From assembly GCA_964534315.1 (NCBI GenBank), contig CAZHOV010000087.1, positions 1 to 23,461 of the forward strand: DNA of 23,461 nucleotides. Direction: 5' to 3'. Both the position numbers and the translations under genes were made by a program. How positions within the stretch are numbered: position 1 is the first letter of the stretch; the number at the start of each line of letters is the position of its first letter. The notes under the pieces are model-generated. The model worked only from the letters and a program-made list of their open reading frames with translations, searched no databases and was not told where the DNA came from. Shown piece after piece: positions 9,201 to 16,299 of the stretch. The DNA comes from CAZHOV01 sp964534315. GTDB taxonomy: Bacteria; Bacteroidota; Bacteroidia; Chitinophagales; Saprospiraceae.

Positions 9201-10135
9201 GAAATACCTGGTGCGGAGGCCACTTCTATATTGAATTCATTCAAAACATTACAACTATTATCCTGAATCGCTAACCCCATACTGCAAGCCGAAGGGTTTG
9301 TCAAGTTAGTGGTAAAAAGTTTAGGCCCTGCCCAGGGGCTGGATACGACATCGCAGTTTGCCCTGATATAAAACGCATAGGTGGTAGCAGGATCCAGCCC
9401 TGTGGCTACATATGGATTGGTCCCAACTATTGGGTAAGTGGGGGTTCCGGTGGGATCTGTTCCCAGAGGAACTACTTCTATATCCCACATCATTTCAGGG
9501 GGTAGGTTGGTGGGATTCCAGCTTAGCGTTGCCGTGGTAGAGGTAACCGCATTTGACTGTAACCCAGAGGGAGCGAAGCATTCCACTTCCTCGGTAGTGG
9601 GGAGCAAGCACCAGCTGACTAGTGTACCATTATCACCACTGGCATCATCGAAAATTTCCAGCACCCAATCTCCGTCAACGAGTTCGTTATTAAAGTCCGA
9701 CAGCATTCCGTTGGGAGGAGCAAACTGACCTATGGTAGCGAGATTGCAAATTAATGCGGGTGCATCATCATCGAATTGCACAAACAAGGTGTCATTATCG
9801 TCGCATTGGTCCTCCATGATGGAAATGGTAGTACCGGCGGGACTGGTCAGCCGGATATCTAAGTCCTGGAGAAAGGTATGGTGGATCTGAATGACCAGGT
9901 CCAGGTCGGTAATAATCTGGTTGTTACCTAGTGAAATAGTGATGGTATCTTTGGGATCATTATTGTCGTCTATTGGCAAAGACGGAGCACTGGAGTAAGG
10001 ACCACAAAGGGTATCTGGTGTCATTTCGCTGGTAGGCGAAGGAAGGGCTGTCAAGTGATCGATACCTGAAGCATGAACAGGTAAAACATAGCAAAGACAT
10101 GCAATATATACTGCAAAACGAGTAAGTAAGTTCAT
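3212..10135 (-). CDS. Giant T9SS-secreted adhesin with 15 SprB repeats
   Basis: A secreted surface protein of about 2307 residues. I place the start at 10135 because the signal peptide begins there (MNLLTRFAVYIACLCYVLPVHA); an upstream Met at 10192 would precede it by 19 residues. Approximate domains: proprotein-convertase P-domain (41-178), FN3 (183-277), second P-domain (280-436), FN3 (436-537), MAM-like jelly roll (537-721), a MopE-like metal-binding motif with DQDGDGFG and NGIDENCNG (728-793), Ig/PKD-like modules (793-1040), 15 SprB repeats of about 78 residues (1040-2215), and a type A sorting tail (about 2217-2307) starting VIYPNPSEGK. No protease or other catalytic domain is visible, so adhesion or gliding-type surface function is inferred from SprB of Flavobacterium. 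A candidate Bacteroidota -7 box (TATTTTTG on the minus strand, 10190-10197) lies 55 bp upstream, without a clear -33 partner. Confidence 0.9.
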   Translation of the reverse strand: MNLLTRFAVYIACLCYVLPVHASGIDHLTALPSPTSEMTPDTLCGPYSSAPSLPIDDNNDPKDTITISLGNNQIITDLDLVIQIHHTFLQDLDIRLTSPAGTTISIMEDQCDDNDTLFVQFDDDAPALICNLATIGQFAPPNGMLSDFNNELVDGDWVLEIFDDASGDNGTLVSWCLLPTTEEVECFAPSGLQSNAVTSTTATLSWNPTNLPPEMMWDIEVVPLGTDPTGTPTYPIVGTNPYVATGLDPATTYAFYIRANCDVVSSPWAGPKLFTTNLTNPSACSMGLAIQDNSCNVLNEFNIEVASAPGISLGGDIELEEVRLIVQHTWISDLEIRLNSPSGVSVPISLQNGSSGDNYGIPDSLCDGYTIFTAEGCNALPVAEGVAPFSGVFIPDGNLSDFSDGSSPIGEWTLSICDVAGDDIGTLEYVELVFEELGCQAPSNLIADNISAEFAQLTWMPGNDCNQTIIEYGPPGFIPGTDDQPGSIQSEVIVIACPGNFPFNLAGLTESTPYEIYIRQQCTTGAYSENSCPIQLTTNCKTQAISLVENFDAQPTCPTSCGSSCAITGTWKNVSDDALEWLIDANGTTSTKTGPSDDISGGGNYIYIESFGSTCPDFAEGILRSNCMAIDASEGVCHMSFSYHMYGEKINQLSLEISNDDGQNWSTLWSLYGDQGNEWFNQFIDLGSYDGDTVQFQFVGVNSDGSRADIALDEITFYGSVDLGEPSFVYYPDQDGDGFGAPVDSTVSCSSTPPAGFVANNLDCNDEDFLINPGSPEISCNGIDENCNGLADDAILADPTAIGNTICSGETGTFEVISSPEGTLYWYSSPDDTIPIATGPMVEQVLNQTTTLFVQDSIFQNMTGCKSDRIPVTVQVFSTPDIIVDGPLSLCLGDTTDLEAISIVDANDAGGLVTYHHSLPPDINNELLSTVLLLNNDTTFFVQSLTPNGCRDIDSINIGVYPNPTATITTPGEVTLCSGKATQLEGHVQANTDSVTFFWNTGFTDSTLIVFGSQNPGTTDLYTFTVVDSTGCSDTDSIEVFTSESISGASIDQIVNVSVCDGDDGSITISPINGTSPYTFQWSGPVSGDTANVDSTLQLSNLKQGVYQVTITDNSLADCPLIVPVIVVNGPSVVVNNVNIIPVSCAGAQDGGIQLSVSGNNPQFLWSTMETTSSISDLNGGTYSVTITGSTCEVVLDNLEVTEPDVLGIGNVLVTPTSCFGENDGAIKLIVQGGTAPYFYQWSHGPTSSMVSNLESGLYSVTISDLRGCSAVNSLFVPSPSPIGFGVDSIKHISCNGAVDGSIFITPFGGTAPYSFQWNTSSVQEDLNNVPDGDYQVVVSDKNGCAFLSSIIPLDEPELLTVTLDTIEAPSCDGVKDGLIRMQVSGGTPPYTYSWNQGTGGLTNANLGVGSYLVTVTDANDCTAISDTFQITAPNVLDIQLLTFENASCEGINDGKIELGVVGGTPPFDYQWSNGADASLVENLGADTLFCGITDANGCFSLSDTFVVEQPQLINVNVDLVKDVRCSGAADGSIFITVNGQGTLPYSFEWSDGAISEDRPNIPPGSYSCHIEDAEGCTIELSAIDIASPEPLEILVNSIENVFCAGGSDGSIDISATGGVLPYTYSWDNGSQSEDLVNITAGVYKLTLLDQNDCAVTSLPFQVTEPPSIEVEEINITEIDCNGNDGGGVDLMVEGGLLPFEFLWSNGDTTEDLNNVSAGKYVVTITDQNDCAVIVPQIEVVEPTDSLMVFIDTVADVSCNNAADGMVSAQIEGGTPPYQFLWSNAVDSSTTLTGLEGGTYQITITDQNGCVAISSQAVVEEPFLFFALTDSIRQPVCAGDSTGAIFVSVSGGLPPYTYNWVDTSGNVYANTQDATNLPEGVFINEVTDAKGCTVTSMPMILEYADSMNIQLVNLKPTCTGDSTGLVEVSASGGQFPYQYNWNSGAHSEDLTNLGPGSYQLTLSDNRGCTIVSDTFVVDSFSLAPLSVSLSEQTNISCKNEATGTLTIEVEGGTPNYDFFWNSGQDTAFIADLSAGSYFCVIFDQNGCNVETPVYEITEPATAVEITLDSIVDNTCPNALEGGIFVSVEGGAPPYEFDWSTGIATEDLTNAATGPYSMSVIDQNNCLIQSPTYYIEGPPMFLIQVLSTPVTQGLNDGTASVEVIGGTPPYDYQWDAAAGNQMTSLAVNLAPGTYEVTITDDLNCDTTLSVVVDLFTSVKAPTSKVLPVVIYPNPSEGKLFAAFQGIRPKVAFHWKIYNGLGKPLMAGIEENNAVRILPMDLSSYPPGMYYMEIRIGNQRGIYRFTIQR
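3487..7012 (-). repeat. Coding array of 15 SprB repeats
   Basis: Within the adhesin, 15 successive units follow the pattern SC-x-G-x2-DG-x-I...GG-x2-PY-x-Y-x-WS-x-G...L-x-NL-x2-G-x-Y-x-V-x-ITD-x2-GC, ending in an EP or P-rich linker. Units average about 78 residues. They are diverged at the nucleotide level, so this is an old array rather than a recent expansion. Most units have one Cys near the start and one near the end, suggesting one disulfide per unit. Unit 2 lacks the GG-x2-PY element, and the last unit has lost the first Cys. Confidence 0.88.
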
Positions 10136-10309
10136 ATTTTGGTGCAGGCCGGTTTTGGGTTCGTTTTGTAAAAAACAATCGAGTTGAAACAAAAATAAGG
10201 AAAAATGATCTGAAATGTAATAGATTGAATAATAAATAAAGATTCAGAGCAGTCATTTTTCTGGTTTGGGCAATGACATTTTTCATTGTGCCGTTAGTGA
10301 AGGTCGATT

Positions 10310-10850
10310 ATTTTTGGCTTCCATAGCACTTTTATATTCAGGTGCGCTGCACCAGAAATGGTGGATGATGCTCTTGGACTACGAATATTCAGGTGCGCTG
10401 CACCAGAAATGGTGGATGATGCTCTTGGACTACGAATATTTAGGTGCGTTGCACCAGAAATGGTAGATCATATTCATGGACTACTTTTGGCTTCCATAGC
10501 ACTTTTATATTCAGGTGCGCTGCACCAGAAATGGTGGATGATGCTCTTGGACTACGAATATNNNNNNNNNNNNNNNNNNNNNNNNNNNNNNNNNNNNNNN
10601 NNNNNNNNNNNNNNNNNNNNNNNNNNNNNNNNNNNNNNNNNNNNNNNNNNNNNNNNNNNNNACCAGAAATGGTGGATGATGCTCTTGGACTACGAATATT
10701 TAGGTGCGCTGCACCAGAAATGGTGGATGATGCTCTTGGACTACGAATATTTAGGTGCGCTGCACCAATAATGGTTGATGATGTTCATAGACTACGAATG
10801 TTTAGGTGCGTTGCACCAATAATGGTAGATTATATTGATGAACTTTGATT
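10310..10850. repeat. 51-bp tandem repeat array with overlapping hairpins
   Basis: GGTGCG anchors lie at 10341, 10392, 10443, 10513, 10703, 10754 and 10805. The spacing is 51 bp, except for one 70-bp unit (10443-10513) that carries an extra segment also present before the first copy (GGCTTCCATAGCACTTTTA), giving a 172-bp higher-order period. Each unit holds GGTGC-GYT-GCACC, and most also CACCA-GAAA-TGGTG, two hairpins sharing the same CACC. The later copies have an ATAA loop instead of GAAA. A 100-N gap interrupts the array, so copy number is unknown. It fills the region between two divergent T9SS-cargo genes. Confidence 0.9.
10562..10661. other. Assembly gap (100 N)
   Basis: Exactly 100 N inside the 51-bp array. 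It is most likely a scaffold placeholder of unknown true length, caused by the near-identical repeat units on either side. Confidence 0.95.
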
Positions 10851-10890
10851 GATTTAGCCGACTTTTATTTTTCATAAAACAACAATAGAA

Positions 10891-12336
10891 ATGAAACAGA
10901 TTTTACTTTTTTTTCTCGGTGGATTATTTTTATTAGGTGCTGCTCAGGCACAGTCTTTTCAGCTATTTTTAGATCAGCTCGATGTGTTAGACGCTTCGGA
11001 AAAAGTTGCTGCGATTGACAGTTTTATGAATGAGCATGCTGATGGATTGCCATATATCTCAGGTAGTGAGGCCACTTTTATCTACAGGGGAAATGCCAAT
11101 TCGGTAAATGTTGCAGGCGATTTTAACGGATGGTCTTCCGCCCCAGATGTTATGGGTGTAGTAGAGGATACCGACTTATGGTACCTTACCAAAACTTTTG
11201 AGTTAAATGCCCGTTTGGATTACAAATTTGTGCTGAATGGAAGTTCCTGGATACTAGACCCTCAAAATCCACATACCATTTCGGGTGGATTTGGACCAAA
11301 CTCAGAGCTAGCCATGCCCGAATACGTGCAACCCTGGGAGATTGAATCGTATCCCGGAGTAGCGACCGGTACAATGGAGAGTTTTTCTTTTGACAGCGAA
11401 TATTTCAGCGATAATTTTCAGGTACAGGTGTACTTGCCACCCTCTTACGAGGACAATCCCGGAGTTTATTATCCGAGTTTATATGTGCAAGACGGTTCAG
11501 AAGCTATATCACTGGCTAGTACCGATCATATTCTTGACAATTTAATTGACGAAGGCTCCATTTCGGAGGTGATCGGCATTTTTGTGAGACCCAATAACCG
11601 CAATGCCGAATATGCCTTTGAAGACCGGACAAAATACGTGCAGTTTTTTGTAGAAGAATTGGTTCCTTACGTGGACTCCATTTATCGCACCATACAAGAG
11701 CCCTCAAAGCGGGCAGTGATGGGAGCCTCTTTCGGAGGCAATATTTCCGGGCTGATCAGTTTTAACCATCCCGATATTTTTGGTAATGCCGGACTTCATT
11801 CAGCCGCTTTTTGGCCCAATAATTTTGAGGTTTTAAATCTTTTTGCCTCAAGTTCTCCAAAGCCCATCCGGATCGCCTCGATCTGGGGTTCGTATGAAGG
11901 GCCGTCTATCTCCGATGCCATGCCCATCTTCAGTGATGTATTGGATACCCTGGAGTATGATTTTATCGATGCCGTCTATCCCGAAGGACACAGTTGGGGC
12001 TTGTGGCGCGCTACCACCGATGACTTCCTGAAATTCTTCTTCCCGCCCGGCCTGGTCAATAATGAGGCCGTGAATCCCCCCCTTCCCAATCTGGAAATAT
12101 TCTCCAACCCATTCTCCGATAACATTCAGGTTTCTTTCAACCTTGAAGCATCTAAAGATCTAACGCTAAGCATCTTGGATGTGTCGGGTAAAACTATTAA
12201 AGTATTACACCACGAAACCAAGGCTATGGGAGATTACCATTTGAATTATTCCCTCCCTGACCTCCCGGGAGGCATCTATTTTTTACGGATGAAATTGGGA
12301 GAACAGCAAGTGGTTAGGAAGATTGTAAAGGATTGA
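10891..12336 (+). CDS. T9SS-secreted esterase (Fes/esterase D-like alpha/beta hydrolase)
   Basis: A secreted enzyme of 481 residues. The signal peptide covers residues 1-20 or so (MKQILLFFLGG...AAQAQ). An early-set/CBM48-like beta domain (about 58-142, with VAGDFNGWS and YKFVLNG) is typical of the N-terminal module in enterochelin-esterase-like proteins. The hydrolase domain spans about 160-388, with the nucleophile elbow GASFGG (Ser280) and a catalytic His at EGHSWG (His367). The acid is not certain; Glu336 and Asp342 are candidates. Residues about 400-481 form a T9SS type A sorting tail (IFSNPFSDN, DVSGKTIK, LPGGIYFLRM, KIVKD). The family cleaves ester bonds in siderophores, acyl-sugars or feruloylated polysaccharides, so the substrate is unknown; the CBM48-like module is weakly in favour of a glycan ester. 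The gene starts about 40 bp after the last 51-bp repeat unit and is divergent from the adhesin gene. Confidence 0.87.
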   Translation: MKQILLFFLGGLFLLGAAQAQSFQLFLDQLDVLDASEKVAAIDSFMNEHADGLPYISGSEATFIYRGNANSVNVAGDFNGWSSAPDVMGVVEDTDLWYLTKTFELNARLDYKFVLNGSSWILDPQNPHTISGGFGPNSELAMPEYVQPWEIESYPGVATGTMESFSFDSEYFSDNFQVQVYLPPSYEDNPGVYYPSLYVQDGSEAISLASTDHILDNLIDEGSISEVIGIFVRPNNRNAEYAFEDRTKYVQFFVEELVPYVDSIYRTIQEPSKRAVMGASFGGNISGLISFNHPDIFGNAGLHSAAFWPNNFEVLNLFASSSPKPIRIASIWGSYEGPSISDAMPIFSDVLDTLEYDFIDAVYPEGHSWGLWRATTDDFLKFFFPPGLVNNEAVNPPLPNLEIFSNPFSDNIQVSFNLEASKDLTLSILDVSGKTIKVLHHETKAMGDYHLNYSLPDLPGGIYFLRMKLGEQQVVRKIVKD

Positions 12337-12378
12337 GGAGATTGGAGGAATAGGGGAATAGGGGAATGGAGGAAGGAT
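12331..12378. repeat. Degenerate 8-bp repeat at the esterase stop
   Basis: From the stop codon onward the sequence falls into octamers (GATTGAGG, AGATTGGA, GGAATAGG, GGAATAGG, GGAATGGA, GGAAGGAT). As with the 7-bp array after the PorE-like gene, the purine-rich strand is the coding strand and the repeat begins at the end of the gene. Confidence 0.6.
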
Positions 12379-12567
12379 TGGAAACAGACACAGTTTAATG
12401 AACTATCCCAAATGAAACTATCCCGGACTATCCCTATGAGTCATCCGAAATTTTAAAGGACTTCATATAGTTACTGCAATTAAAAGGTAACCACTTTTAA
12501 TCAATGTTTTAAAAATATGGGGTATTCCGATCCCGTATTAGGTAATGCGGAACGGAATGACTCATGT
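12379..12567. other. Intergenic region between esterase and leuS, with AT-rich inverted repeat
   Basis: Between the convergent esterase and leuS genes, ATTAAAAG (12479-12486) pairs perfectly with CTTTTAAT (12494-12501) around a 7-base loop. It could act as a weak bidirectional terminator. A second, widely spaced pair, ATGAGTCAT (12436-12444) and ATGACTCAT (12557-12565), flanks it. Three short ACTATCC words lie at about 12402-12432. No gene is apparent. Confidence 0.4.
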
Positions 12568-15435
12568 TTACCCCACCACAATATTCACCATACGCTTAGG
12601 CACAACAATCACCTTTCGAATCGTCTTTCCTTCGATCCATTTTTGGATGGCTTCATGTTCGAGGGCGGCTTTTTCCAGATCATCTTTAGAGGCATCGGCC
12701 GGGAAGTCGGCGGTAGCGCGTTTTTTCCCGTTTACACTAATTGGATAGGTAATGGAATCTTCCTTGAGGTATGCCTCGTTAAGCTTCGGGAAGGTAGCCA
12801 GATGGACAGAACTTTCATTACCCAGTTGATGCCACAATTCTTCGGAAATATGGGGCGCAAACGGCGCCAGCATAACCACTAATTCCTGAAGGATAGCCTT
12901 TTTGAAGCTCTTCTGTTTTTTCAAATCATTGACACATACCATAAAGGCGCTCACGCAGGTGTTGAAAGAAAAGCGTTCAATATCTTCTTCCACCTTTTTG
13001 ATGGCTGTATGGAGTATTTTAAACTCTTCTTTTGAAGGATCAGCCTCTTCCACATTCCAATTCCCTTTTTCATCATAGAAAAGGCTCCACAGGCGGCGCA
13101 GGAATTTGGAAATACCGTCTATCCCTTTCGTATCCCAGGGTTTCGCTTGTTCTACCGGGCCTAGGAACATTTCATATAGTCGGAAGCAATCTGCTCCGTA
13201 TTGCTCGACTACATCATCCGGATTGATCACATTGAAATATCGCTTAGACATTTTACCAACCTCAGATACGGTAGCCAGATAAGCATTTTCATCTCCGCTA
13301 TTGGGCGTAAATTCACCTCTTTGATAGACGCCATTACCGCATTCGAAGATGGCCCCTTCATACTCGGGTCGCCACTTGATAAATTGCTCAATACTGGCAA
13401 TATTCAAATGAGAGCTGTCTGCTCCGTACTCCTGAACAAAGTCAACGTGCACGGGTATTCTGGCATATTTTTCTTCTGCATTTTCGTCTTTGGCCACAAT
13501 GCCGGAACAAACAAACCGATTAACTCCTTCCTGCTTTTCTTTATCCAGATAGACATATTCAATTACTCCCTGAATCATGCCCTGATTGATCAGTTTCTTA
13601 AACGGCTCCTTCGTAGGCACTAGCCCTTTGTCATACAGAAACTTATGCCAAAACCGCGAATACATCAGGTGTCCGACCGCATGTTCCGTACCTCCCACAT
13701 AGAGATCTACATCTTTCCAATAGTTGATAGCTTCCTGACTGGCGAACGCCTCCTCGTTATGGGGATCCATATAGCGAAGGAAATACCAGGATGAACCGGC
13801 AAAACCAGGCATGGTATCCGTTTCACGACGGTAGCCATTAGGTAGTTCGACCCATTCTTCGTTACGGGCAAGAGGCGATTTACCTCCAGAGGCCGGTTTA
13901 AAATCTTCCAGTTCGGGAAGCGTTAGCGGAAGGTCCTCCTCATTCATAGCGTGAGCTACGCCATCCTGGTCGTAAACAATTGGGAAGGGTTCTCCCCAAT
14001 AGCGTTGGCGGCTGTAGATGGCATCTCTCAATTTGTAATTGACCTGTCGCTCCCCAATTCCTTTCTCTTCGAAGGACTTCAGTATTGCCTGAATGGCCTC
14101 TTTCACTTCCATGCCGTTCAGAAAGCCCGAGTTCATCAGTTTGCCCACTTTATCCTGCATAGCTGCATCCGGATATTCCGAACGATCGATCACTTCGATA
14201 ATAGGCAGGCCAAAATGTTTGGCAAAGCGGTTATCGCGTTCATCGTCAGAAGGAACGGCCATGATAGCGCCGGTACCATAATCCTTAAGGACGTACTCGC
14301 TGATCCAGACCGGCACCTTTTCGCCGTTAACCGGGTTGATCCCGTAAGCACCGGTAAAAGCCCCGGAGATATTGGTTCCGGTCATGCGCTCAATTTCCGA
14401 GCGGCTTTGCACAAAATTGATATAATCATCGATATCCTTTTTTTGTTCATCGGTAGTGATCTGGGCGACCAGTTCGTGTTCCGGCGCAAGCACCATAAAG
14501 GTAGCGCCAAAAATTGTATCCGGGCGGGTGGTAAAGATCTCAATTTGATGATCTGTACCTTCCACCTCGAAGAACGTTCGGGCTCCCTCGGATCGTCCGA
14601 TCCAGTTGGACTGCATCTTTTTCATGGCTTCCGACCATTCCAGGTCTTCCAGGTCATTGAGTAATCGCTCTGCATAGGCAGTAATCCGCAGGGACCATTG
14701 TAGCATAGGCCGGCGTTCTACCGGATGGCCACCCCGTTCAGACACGCCATTCGTAACTTCGTCGTTGGCCAATACCGTACCCAGCGCTTCGCACCAATTG
14801 ACATAAGTTTCCTTACGATAAGCCAGTCGGTAATTCATCAGAACCGTATCTTTTTCCTTAGCCGACATCGCATTCCATTCTTCTGCCGAAAAAGTAACCT
14901 CCTGATTATTCGCCGCATCGACCCTCTCATTACCTTCTTTTTCAAAAATATTGATCAGATCTGTGATGGGACAAGCTTTATCTTGCTGATTATCGTAATA
15001 ATGCTCAAAAAGTTGAAGGAAAATCCATTGGGTCCATTTATAATAATCTGGATCACAGGTTTTCACCTCCCGGTCCCAATCGAAGCTAAAGCCGATATTA
15101 TCCAGCTGTGCCCGGTAGCGTTTGATATTTTCGTCTGTAGAAATAGCAGGATGTACGCCTGTTTGAATAGCGTATTGTTCAGCCGGCAGGCCAAAAGCAT
15201 CGTAGCCCATCGGATGGAGTACATTAAACCCGTTCAAGCGCTTGTAGCGCGAAAAGATATCCGAGGCGATATATCCCAGCGGGTGCCCTACATGCAGACC
15301 CGCCCCCGAAGGATAGGGAAACATATCCAGCACGTAATACTTGGGTTTGGCAGGATCGAGCTCCACTTTATACACTTGCTCATCCGACCAGTATTGTTGC
15401 CACTTTTTCTCGATTGATCTAGGGTTGTATTCCAT
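12568..15435 (-). CDS. leuS: Leucyl-tRNA synthetase
   Basis: A class I aminoacyl-tRNA synthetase of 955 residues, close to the usual length for Bacteroidota, that charges tRNA-Leu with leucine in the cytoplasm. The start MEYNPRSIEKKWQQYW is the typical LeuRS N-terminus. The HIGH signature appears as HVGH (48-51) after MFPYPSGAGL. The editing (CP1) domain carries TTRPDTIFG near residue 300 and GTGAIMAVPSDDERD further on. The leucine-specific region is followed by the second ATP-binding signature, here KMSKR at about 728-732 rather than KMSKS; the important second Lys is kept. The anticodon-binding helical domain and a C-terminal domain ending VPKRMVNIVVG complete the protein. It stands alone on the minus strand. 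No T-box or leader peptide was seen upstream. Confidence 0.97.
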   Translation of the reverse strand: MEYNPRSIEKKWQQYWSDEQVYKVELDPAKPKYYVLDMFPYPSGAGLHVGHPLGYIASDIFSRYKRLNGFNVLHPMGYDAFGLPAEQYAIQTGVHPAISTDENIKRYRAQLDNIGFSFDWDREVKTCDPDYYKWTQWIFLQLFEHYYDNQQDKACPITDLINIFEKEGNERVDAANNQEVTFSAEEWNAMSAKEKDTVLMNYRLAYRKETYVNWCEALGTVLANDEVTNGVSERGGHPVERRPMLQWSLRITAYAERLLNDLEDLEWSEAMKKMQSNWIGRSEGARTFFEVEGTDHQIEIFTTRPDTIFGATFMVLAPEHELVAQITTDEQKKDIDDYINFVQSRSEIERMTGTNISGAFTGAYGINPVNGEKVPVWISEYVLKDYGTGAIMAVPSDDERDNRFAKHFGLPIIEVIDRSEYPDAAMQDKVGKLMNSGFLNGMEVKEAIQAILKSFEEKGIGERQVNYKLRDAIYSRQRYWGEPFPIVYDQDGVAHAMNEEDLPLTLPELEDFKPASGGKSPLARNEEWVELPNGYRRETDTMPGFAGSSWYFLRYMDPHNEEAFASQEAINYWKDVDLYVGGTEHAVGHLMYSRFWHKFLYDKGLVPTKEPFKKLINQGMIQGVIEYVYLDKEKQEGVNRFVCSGIVAKDENAEEKYARIPVHVDFVQEYGADSSHLNIASIEQFIKWRPEYEGAIFECGNGVYQRGEFTPNSGDENAYLATVSEVGKMSKRYFNVINPDDVVEQYGADCFRLYEMFLGPVEQAKPWDTKGIDGISKFLRRLWSLFYDEKGNWNVEEADPSKEEFKILHTAIKKVEEDIERFSFNTCVSAFMVCVNDLKKQKSFKKAILQELVVMLAPFAPHISEELWHQLGNESSVHLATFPKLNEAYLKEDSITYPISVNGKKRATADFPADASKDDLEKAALEHEAIQKWIEGKTIRKVIVVPKRMVNIVVG

Positions 15436-15838
15436 GAATTTTAGTATTGAATAGTGAGTATTATTTCTCGCAAAGACGCAATGAACGCAACGTAAGAGAA
15501 AAAACTTTTTAAGATCGAATTTAGTTCCTTAATCCTTATCCCTTGTTCCTTTTTCAACTCCAGTTTTTTCAATGCGCGAAAATATTGAAATTGAGGGGAA
15601 ATGTGAAATTTTTAGGTGGTAGGTTTTAGGTTGCAGGTCTTGGCGTTAAGAAAATAGAAACGATTAATATAGAACAAAGAATTTGGGATTGAGGATGAAA
15701 TAGAGTTTTGGGTTGGGGATGCTAGGAATTTTTGTAAAGGAAAGGATAGAAAGAAAAAATTATTGTTAATTTGTAAAAAAGAGCTAACAATATTTATTTG
15801 CCCCAAGGGCGTTTTATAATAAATAAACTTAATCACAT
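15436..15838. other. Intergenic region between leuS and the small membrane protein
   Basis: About 400 bp with divergent genes on both sides, so it should contain both promoters. A short direct repeat with three CGCAA words lies at 15469-15492. The remainder is AT-rich with TTGGGATTGAGG-type words around 15680-15720. I found no convincing -33/-7 promoter pair, RNA gene or coding frame. A 74-codon frame on the minus strand (15612-15836) is of low-complexity composition and is not supported. Confidence 0.5.
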
Positions 15839-16279
15839 ATGATAAAGAATCTAATTCGATTAGCTGTATTGGTGGTGGTGGTCTTGATTGCGTACAACTA
15901 TTTCTTTGGTAATCAGGAAGAAAAGGAGACCGCCCAGAATATCGTCAATGAGTTTGTAGATTTAGGAAAATCGGTGGGTGATCTGATCAAAACGGAAAAA
16001 GAGAAATTTGATGCCGGTAAGTATGACGAGGCCCTGGATAAGATCGGTAATTTTATTGACGGCCTGAAAGCCAAAGCCAAAGATTCCAAAGAGGTGCTGG
16101 ACCACATCTCCGCCCTCGAAGAAAAGAAGCGGGCTCTGGAAGAACAACTCACCACTAAATCACCCACTAGCAGTGGCCCCGACAACTACGACCAGCAAGC
16201 CGCCCTGGATCTGGAGCGGGAAATTGAGGAGCTGATGGGCGAAACGAAGAAGGTGGTTAATGAGATCAATGAGCAGTGA
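15839..16279 (+). CDS. Small membrane-anchored coiled-coil protein, function unknown
   Basis: I do not recognise this protein as a named family. Its 146 residues start with a single membrane segment (about 5-23, rich in Val, Leu and Ile), followed by a long, strongly charged helical region. Two parts look like coiled coil: about 75-107 (KAKAKDSKEVLDHISALEEK and on) and 118-146 (Gln, Glu and Leu in heptad-like spacing). They are separated by a Ser/Pro/Thr linker (KSPTSSGP, 107-114). The region 28-72 (NIVNEFVDLGKSVGDL, FDAGKYDEALDKI) resembles a TPR-like helix pair. Most of the protein probably projects into the periplasm. It is convergent with the TolC-like gene, whose stop is only 20 bp away, so no operon partner suggests a role. 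Confidence 0.7.
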   Translation: MIKNLIRLAVLVVVVLIAYNYFFGNQEEKETAQNIVNEFVDLGKSVGDLIKTEKEKFDAGKYDEALDKIGNFIDGLKAKAKDSKEVLDHISALEEKKRALEEQLTTKSPTSSGPDNYDQQAALDLEREIEELMGETKKVVNEINEQ

Positions 16280-16299
16280 GGAATGTGCCTTGCTCATTG
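16267..16299. terminator. Inverted repeat between convergent genes
   Basis: CAATGAGCA (16267-16275) pairs perfectly with TGCTCATTG (16291-16299) around a 15-base loop. The left arm lies in the last codons of the small membrane protein, and the right arm abuts the stop of the TolC-like gene. Its position suggests a bidirectional transcription end, but there is no T-tract. The right arm is also one of the TTGCTCATTG words that recur in intergenic regions here. Confidence 0.35.

Noticed and set aside
10266..10848. Open frames encoding 17-residue repeats (RCAAPEMVDDALGLRIF and a second frame) through the 51-bp array
   Set aside because: The period of 51 is a multiple of three, so any open frame stays open. 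Two frames are open at once, the 70-bp unit breaks them, and there is no ribosome site or start context.
10341..10850. Possible CRISPR or integron attC array in the 51-bp repeats
   Set aside because: Units are contiguous and near-identical with no unique spacers, no gene cassettes lie between them, and there is no integrase gene in the window.
12436..12565. Possible small transposable element bounded by ATGAGTCAT/ATGACTCAT
   Set aside because: The arms are only 9 bp, there is no target-site duplication, and one arm ends just at the leuS stop; chance is sufficient.
13951..14664. 237-codon plus-strand frame, and similar long frames opposite leuS
   Set aside because: They are antisense to a complete, well-conserved leucyl-tRNA synthetase and show no domain-like features.
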